Of a stretch of DNA of 64,000 bases, positions 59,348-64,000 are shown in pieces. Below the pieces are notes generated by a model. The model ran no database searches. It saw nothing but the letters and a program-made list of their open reading frames with translations, and was not told the origin of the DNA. The position numbers and the translations under genes were made by a program. Origin of the DNA: an uncultured Bacteroidota bacterium (GTDB lineage: Bacteria; Bacteroidota; Bacteroidia; Bacteroidales; P3); assembly GCA_902788805.1 (NCBI GenBank), contig CADALO010000006.1:1-64000 (forward strand). The letters run 5' to 3'. Within the stretch, counting starts at the first letter, position 1; each line of letters opens with the position of its first letter.

Positions 59348-61723
59348 ATGATAGATCAGGCAAAAGCGGACAATACTGCCAACAACGCAGTACGCAAGAA
59401 TACAAACCGATTTATTATCCACAACATCATAGAGTTGTTTATGTCTGCGTGGTATTGGATTATCGTGTCGTTAGTGATATGTATGGTGTGTGCGTGGCTT
59501 TATCTGAAGATGAGCCCGGACACCTACGCTATAGCGGCAACGATGCAGATCAACTCGCCCAACCAACAGATAAACCAAGACGTGATGAAGGCGTTCCGCA
59601 CGCCCAGCTCTGCAGAGAAAGAGATTCACTTCTTCAAGTCGCATCAAGTGATACAGGATGTCGTCGAGGAGCTTAACCTCACGGTGACATACAGGAAGCC
59701 GCATCTGTTCCTGGACGAAGACCTTTACGACAAGTCGCCGGTTGACGTTCATTTTGTAGACAACACCTATCCTGCGTGCAGCTTTGAGATTGAATGCAAC
59801 GAGAAAGGATATGTTCTGACATCTATTGAGAACGAAAAAGGCAAAGTACCGATGATGTGGAAAGGCCAATATGGCGACACGCTGGTAACGCCCAAGGGAG
59901 TGATAGTGATAAGCCGCCGTGCCGGTTTTGCGCACATCAAGGAAGAGTATATGCTGATTGACTACCGTCCGCTGAATGAGGCCACCGGCTATTATATGGG
60001 CCGTATGAGTGCAGCTATAGTCGACGAAGATGCCGGCAACATCAGGCTTTCGATGACCGACATCAACCTGAAACGCGGCATAGACATCATCAATCTGTGG
60101 ATTGATTCCTACAATCGCCACACCGTGGAATACAAGAACCGCGTGGCTGCGAACACGGCACGTTTTATAGAGGAGCGCCTGCAGGTGATCAGCGTGGAGC
60201 TGTCGGATGTCGAGGGCGACCTTGAGCATTATATGCGTGAGCACAACATCAGCGATATGAACACAGAGATGGGCACCAACATCAGCAGCCGCAGCCAGTA
60301 TTCGCAGGCTATGGTCGACGAAGAGGTGGCTGTAAGGATTGCCCAAGACCTACAGAACAAAGTGCGCGAGTCGGAACCCTACACGATGTTGCCAAACCTA
60401 TCGATAGGCGATGCAAGTGTCGGAGCTCTGATTGAAGAGTACAACAAGCGTGTCCGCGAGCGCCAGTTGCTTATAGCCAATTCGAGCAGCAAGAGCCCGA
60501 TGGTGGTCGAGAAAGAGTCGCAGATGGATGCAATGCGCGCAACGATACTGCGCACCCTTGAGAACCACATACAATCGATACAGATAAAAATCAGAGAGTA
60601 TCGCCACCAGACGATGCGCACCAACTCAGCAATCAATATGGTGCCTACGCAGCGCCGCGAGATGCAGTCGTTTGCAAGACAGCAGTCAATCAAAGAACAG
60701 CTGTTCCTGTATTTGTTGAACAAGCGCGAGGAGAATGCGTTGAAGCTGACTATTACCGATGCCGACACACGAGTAATAGACTATGCTGCCGGCGGCAAAG
60801 TGTCGCCCGTGCCGTCAAAGGCCTATTCGCTGGCATTTGTAATAGCTCTGCTTATCCCAATCGGTGTGATAATGCTGATCAAGTGGCTTGACGTCCGCAT
60901 CAGGAGCAAGAAGGATGTAGAGGCCTACTGTTCGATACCTGTGGCCGGCATCATCCCGATGGTGGAAGGCGACGGAAGCCGCATCATCACCAAGAGCGGC
61001 AAAGACAGATTCAACGAGACCTTCCGAATTTTGCGCAACAACATCCAGTTTATGAACGGTGAAGTGCAGGGCGGACGGGTGCTTATGCTGACCTCGACGA
61101 TGTCGGGCGACGGCAAGAGCCTTGTGGCATATAACATCGCTTTGTCGTTTGCCTATGCTGGCGAAAAAGTGCTTTTGATCAACTCCGATATCCGCAAACG
61201 CGAGTCGTGGCACGGGTCTAAAGAGAAGTACAAACGCGGTCTGACCACATATCTGTCTGCCCAAGAGAACTCATTCGAAGAGTTGATTGACAGCGACAGC
61301 ATTTATCCCGACCTGAAGGTTATACACAACGGTCCTATACCGCCCAACCCCGCAGAGTTGCTGATGAGCAAACGCTTTGACGAGCTTGTGGCTTGGGCCC
61401 GCGAGCATTACGATATAATCATCATCGACAGCGTGCCTATCGACATCGTGGCTGATGCCACAATAGTGAACCGCTTGGTTGATGCAACATTCTTCGTTAT
61501 CAAAGAGAAGACATCCGACCGACGCATCCTTATGGAGCTTGAAGAGTTCTACCAGACTGGCAAGCTGAAGAATATGAGCATTATCCTTAACAACTACAAA
61601 ATTCGTAAACATAGCTATGGCTATGGCGGCTATGGTTACGGATACGGCTATGGATATGGCTACGGTTACGGCTATGGTTATGGCTACGGTTACGGCTATG
61701 GCGACGGTGAATCAGACAGTTGA
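59348..61723 (+). CDS. Wzc-type polysaccharide co-polymerase with tyrosine autokinase domain
   Basis: A 791-residue inner-membrane protein controlling chain length and export. Helix 1 is at about residues 33-55 and helix 2 at 493-512, enclosing a periplasmic Wzz domain with coiled coils. The cytoplasmic BY-kinase has Walker A STMSGDGKSLVAYN (about 580-592), an A' motif LLINSDIRK in which the first aspartate is Asn, and IIIIDSVPI as Walker B. The C-terminus is a Tyr-Gly run with 14 tyrosines (from about 754), the autophosphorylation cluster. The preceding Wza-type gene and following OmpA genes fit an export complex. Confidence 0.93.
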   Translation: MIDQAKADNTANNAVRKNTNRFIIHNIIELFMSAWYWIIVSLVICMVCAWLYLKMSPDTYAIAATMQINSPNQQINQDVMKAFRTPSSAEKEIHFFKSHQVIQDVVEELNLTVTYRKPHLFLDEDLYDKSPVDVHFVDNTYPACSFEIECNEKGYVLTSIENEKGKVPMMWKGQYGDTLVTPKGVIVISRRAGFAHIKEEYMLIDYRPLNEATGYYMGRMSAAIVDEDAGNIRLSMTDINLKRGIDIINLWIDSYNRHTVEYKNRVAANTARFIEERLQVISVELSDVEGDLEHYMREHNISDMNTEMGTNISSRSQYSQAMVDEEVAVRIAQDLQNKVRESEPYTMLPNLSIGDASVGALIEEYNKRVRERQLLIANSSSKSPMVVEKESQMDAMRATILRTLENHIQSIQIKIREYRHQTMRTNSAINMVPTQRREMQSFARQQSIKEQLFLYLLNKREENALKLTITDADTRVIDYAAGGKVSPVPSKAYSLAFVIALLIPIGVIMLIKWLDVRIRSKKDVEAYCSIPVAGIIPMVEGDGSRIITKSGKDRFNETFRILRNNIQFMNGEVQGGRVLMLTSTMSGDGKSLVAYNIALSFAYAGEKVLLINSDIRKRESWHGSKEKYKRGLTTYLSAQENSFEELIDSDSIYPDLKVIHNGPIPPNPAELLMSKRFDELVAWAREHYDIIIIDSVPIDIVADATIVNRLVDATFFVIKEKTSDRRILMELEEFYQTGKLKNMSIILNNYKIRKHSYGYGGYGYGYGYGYGYGYGYGYGYGYGYGDGESDS
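61655..61702 (+). repeat. 24-bp tandem duplication in the Wzc tyrosine tail
   Basis: The 24-bp segment starting TATGGCTACGGTTACGGC occurs twice in a row (61655-61678 and 61679-61702) with one base difference. It encodes four Tyr-Gly pairs. Surrounding pairs use mixed synonymous codons. Confidence 0.9.
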
Positions 61724-61747
61724 AAATAAAAAACAGAGAATAAAAAT

Positions 61748-63268
61748 ATGAGCAAGCGAGTTTGTTTATTATTAGTTTTGTTGTCGTTTGGACTTACGCT
61801 TAGAGCGCAGGAAGACGACATAGAGTATATCGCCTTTGGTCGTGCGCTGCAGGCTGCAGACCAGGATGTTGTAAGGGGCGAGAACAGTGTTGGCTGGGTA
61901 CGTTCGCATTTTCTTGACGACTGGTTCCTGCAGGTACAGGGCGGCGGTCAGCTATATTATGGCACCGACGACAGAGAAGGCCCATTCAAAGACCGCTTGA
62001 CAGCCAACTATGAGTTTCAGGTGGGTCGACGCATTTTCCCGATGTTCGGTTTCCGCGTTGGAGCCGGCTTTGGCAAAGCACGTGGCTTTCTGCTGAAAGA
62101 CAACCTAATCCAAAACAAGAACGGCGGCATTGGAGAGTGTGGAACCGATGCAAATGGATTGCCGCTGGGCGGATATTACTGGGACTACAATGACGATTTG
62201 CTGATACAGAAGTGGAGCTACTGGTATTTTGGTGGCGATATCTTCCTCGATTTGGCTTTGTTCCGCGGTACTGAAGGATATAACCCTGAAAAAAAGTTCA
62301 ACAACATTGTGTATCTCGGAGTCCACACTAAGTTTTCGCAAAGCGAGACAGACGACAAGAACCACCGTACCGAAGCCCACTTAGGCTACATCTGCAAGTA
62401 CAATTTCAACAGGCATTGGAGCATCTATGGCGACGCTCGCCTTTCAGCGATGGAACGTCTTTTCGACCGAGAGTGGATACAATCAATCGAATCGCCCGGT
62501 TTTAATGTAGACAAGATTTTTAATCTTCACGTGGGATTGCAATACAAATTCTACATTCGCTCTGAAGAAGAACGCAATAAGTTCACCCAAAGACAGAAAG
62601 TAGTCATTGACCAGAAAGTGAAGACCATAAGCACGACGGTACACAAGATTGACACGGTGTATTCAGTTACACACTTCGACACCCTTGTGTCATACGACAT
62701 ACAGAATATAATGAGTCCCGATATGCAGCGCGCCAACGACTCATTGCTGGCTCTGATCAAGGCCAATGAAGAAGCCGGTCGTCAGAAATGGGATGAGGCC
62801 TTGAAGGAGATATTACTGAACCAATTGCTGCCCTACGAGATGGTATTCTTCGAGTTAGACCGCTGGGATGTCCTGCCCGAAGAGGAGGTAAAGATTGCAA
62901 AGATGGCCACCATTATGAAGGCATTCCCCGAAGAGAAATTCATTCTGACAGGCTCTGCAGACTCCAAGACCGGTACCGTTGCAAGGAACCAGTTCCTCAG
63001 CGAGCATAGAGCAGACACCGTGTACAGCGTACTCGTCAACAAATACGGAGTTAATCCCGACCAACTGACGCGCAACTATCTGGGCGGCATTTTGGAATAC
63101 CAGCCATTTGTGCTGAACCGCACCACCGTTATCATTATGGACAACCCCATTGTTGCCAAAGCCTTCGAAGAGATGAAGAAAGAAGGACGTGCTGGTGGCG
63201 GCGAGGTGAAAATCAACAACGGGAAACAGAAAACAAACAACGGAGATCGGAAAACCGGTAACAAATAA
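61748..63268 (+). CDS. OmpA-family outer-membrane protein
   Basis: A 506-residue outer-membrane protein with a signal peptide (LRA-QE near residue 21), an N-terminal barrel (about 50-280; DWFLQVQGGGQLYYGT, FPMFGFRVGAGFGKARGF) and a C-terminal OmpA peptidoglycan-binding domain (YEMVFFELDRWDVLPEEEVKIA, LTGSADSKTGT, LSEHRADTVYSVL). The tail after the domain (NNGKQKTNNGDRKTGNK) resembles the CGGAGAA-derived peptide. It starts 25 bp after the Wzc gene, so it may link the export machine to the cell wall. Confidence 0.9.
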   Translation: MSKRVCLLLVLLSFGLTLRAQEDDIEYIAFGRALQAADQDVVRGENSVGWVRSHFLDDWFLQVQGGGQLYYGTDDREGPFKDRLTANYEFQVGRRIFPMFGFRVGAGFGKARGFLLKDNLIQNKNGGIGECGTDANGLPLGGYYWDYNDDLLIQKWSYWYFGGDIFLDLALFRGTEGYNPEKKFNNIVYLGVHTKFSQSETDDKNHRTEAHLGYICKYNFNRHWSIYGDARLSAMERLFDREWIQSIESPGFNVDKIFNLHVGLQYKFYIRSEEERNKFTQRQKVVIDQKVKTISTTVHKIDTVYSVTHFDTLVSYDIQNIMSPDMQRANDSLLALIKANEEAGRQKWDEALKEILLNQLLPYEMVFFELDRWDVLPEEEVKIAKMATIMKAFPEEKFILTGSADSKTGTVARNQFLSEHRADTVYSVLVNKYGVNPDQLTRNYLGGILEYQPFVLNRTTVIIMDNPIVAKAFEEMKKEGRAGGGEVKINNGKQKTNNGDRKTGNK

Positions 63269-63273
63269 CGATT

Positions 63274-64000
63274 ATGAAAAAACACATCATCATACTATTG
63301 GCGCTCATATCTCTCGGATGTACCGTCAAGGCACAGACCGAACAGCGCAGCTCACTCATCGATACTATTCGAAAGGCTGGCGAGCACTACGTGGGTTGGG
63401 TGCGTTCCCATCCTTGGGACAACTGGACACTCGATATGAATATTGGCGGACACCTCTTCTATGGCTTCGAGGACACCAAAGGAAGTCTTTTCAAGAGAGT
63501 AATGCCGCAGTTTGAAGCCCAATTGGGCCACTGGATATTCCCCGTGGTCGGTATACGCGGTGCGTTTGGTACAGGTAGCGAGCGTGGTTTCATCACTAAA
63601 GAAAGTTATCTACAAAACCGCTCGACACTCACCGCTGACTATGGCAACTGCTGGGGCCCCTCAACCAACACACTTATATCAGGCAACGACACCATTCGCG
63701 GTGCCTTGGGCGGATACTACTGGCCGCTTGACAACAACGACAATCTGTTTGTCCAGAACTGGAAGTACATATATGCAGGCTTAGACTTAATGGTCAACCT
63801 GTCATATATGAAAAAATACGACAGAATCAAGATAGACAGCTCGTTCCAGCACATTGTCTATGCCGGTTTCAATGTACGCGTAGGCATATCGGAAGACAAT
63901 CCTGAGAAGTTCTCGAACAGGATTGGTTATTCTCACGATTGGCATATGTTCAAGAACACCAACTTTGCCGCTGAAGGACATCTCGGTTACATCTGCCGCT
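63274..64000 (+). CDS. Second OmpA-like outer-membrane protein, cut by the window end
   Basis: An open frame from ATG 63274 to the window edge (242 codons, no stop seen) with signal peptide ending KA-QT. It is clearly paralogous to the preceding gene: GWVRSHPWDNWTLDMNIGGH matches GWVRSHFLDDWFLQVQGGGQ, and both share GGYYW and the order of barrel strands. The C-terminal OmpA domain, if present, lies outside. It follows the stop of the first copy by 5 bp. Confidence 0.88.
   Translation, partial: MKKHIIILLALISLGCTVKAQTEQRSSLIDTIRKAGEHYVGWVRSHPWDNWTLDMNIGGHLFYGFEDTKGSLFKRVMPQFEAQLGHWIFPVVGIRGAFGTGSERGFITKESYLQNRSTLTADYGNCWGPSTNTLISGNDTIRGALGGYYWPLDNNDNLFVQNWKYIYAGLDLMVNLSYMKKYDRIKIDSSFQHIVYAGFNVRVGISEDNPEKFSNRIGYSHDWHMFKNTNFAAEGHLGYICR

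Overview
The window looks like a chromosomal segment of a Bacteroidota bacterium, most likely order Bacteroidales. Several promoters fit the Bacteroidota pattern TTTG, about 19 bp, TAnnTTTG. Shine-Dalgarno sequences are scarce and lipoboxes are abundant. Families typical of the phylum are present (DUF5723 and DUF5683 envelope proteins, the PUR-alpha-like DUF3276 protein, Wza/Wzc export proteins, a PorT-like barrel). Family or genus cannot be fixed from the sequence alone. I found no tRNA, rRNA, CRISPR array or transposase.

Layout. 1-975 is non-coding and full of small hairpins and repeats. 976-5837 (+) is an envelope lipoprotein/barrel cluster running into der and an Hsp15-like gene. 5915-14059 (-) holds a nitroreductase, an LtaS-like phosphotransferase, an M13 peptidase, a polyprenyl-phosphate sugar transferase, a lipoprotein and a DMT exporter. 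14366-19240 (+) holds a phosphodiesterase, then an ECF sigma factor, a membrane anti-sigma-like protein, a barrel and a DUF2807 protein. 19298-30897 (-) is mostly housekeeping: YpfJ peptidase, prmA, truA, a transglutaminase-like lipoprotein, an NSS transporter, ruvC, polA, pdxA and an M17 aminopeptidase. 31346-36046 (+) has a barrel, an S41 protease lipoprotein and a PPDK-like protein. 36113-43276 (-) has a DUF5683 protein, parB, parA, a PUR-like protein, a cysteine desulfidase, a deoxyhypusine-synthase-like enzyme and dnaB. 43381-47831 (+) has a PorT-like barrel, coaD, recG and a TPR protein. 47871-50074 (-) is an AT-rich two-gene accessory island (ADP-ribosylglycohydrolase plus a DUF3883 nuclease-like protein). 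50622-55504 (+) has nrnA, two FKBP lipoproteins, adk, obg and a PAP2 phosphatase. 55450-56976 (-) has a dihydrouridine synthase and CvpA. 57632-64000 (+) is a polysaccharide assembly locus (WecG-type glycosyltransferase, Wza, Wzc, two OmpA-type proteins, the last cut by the window end).

Most unusual non-coding content. Five long inverted repeats (377-500, 14978-15084, 31077-31219, 41462-41573, 57129-57241) share end sequences and are built from 11-bp units in two unrelated sequence subtypes. They lie upstream of gene 5' ends and never between convergent genes. Separately, G-poor low-complexity repeats sit directly before the start codons of many genes on the coding strand, and a heptanucleotide (CGGAGAA) array has entered polA and a PAP2 gene in frame and abuts the stop codon of an aminopeptidase gene.

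The best candidates for undescribed biology are the 11-bp-phased palindrome family, the ADP-ribosylglycohydrolase/DUF3883 pair, and the hairpin chain at 625-808.
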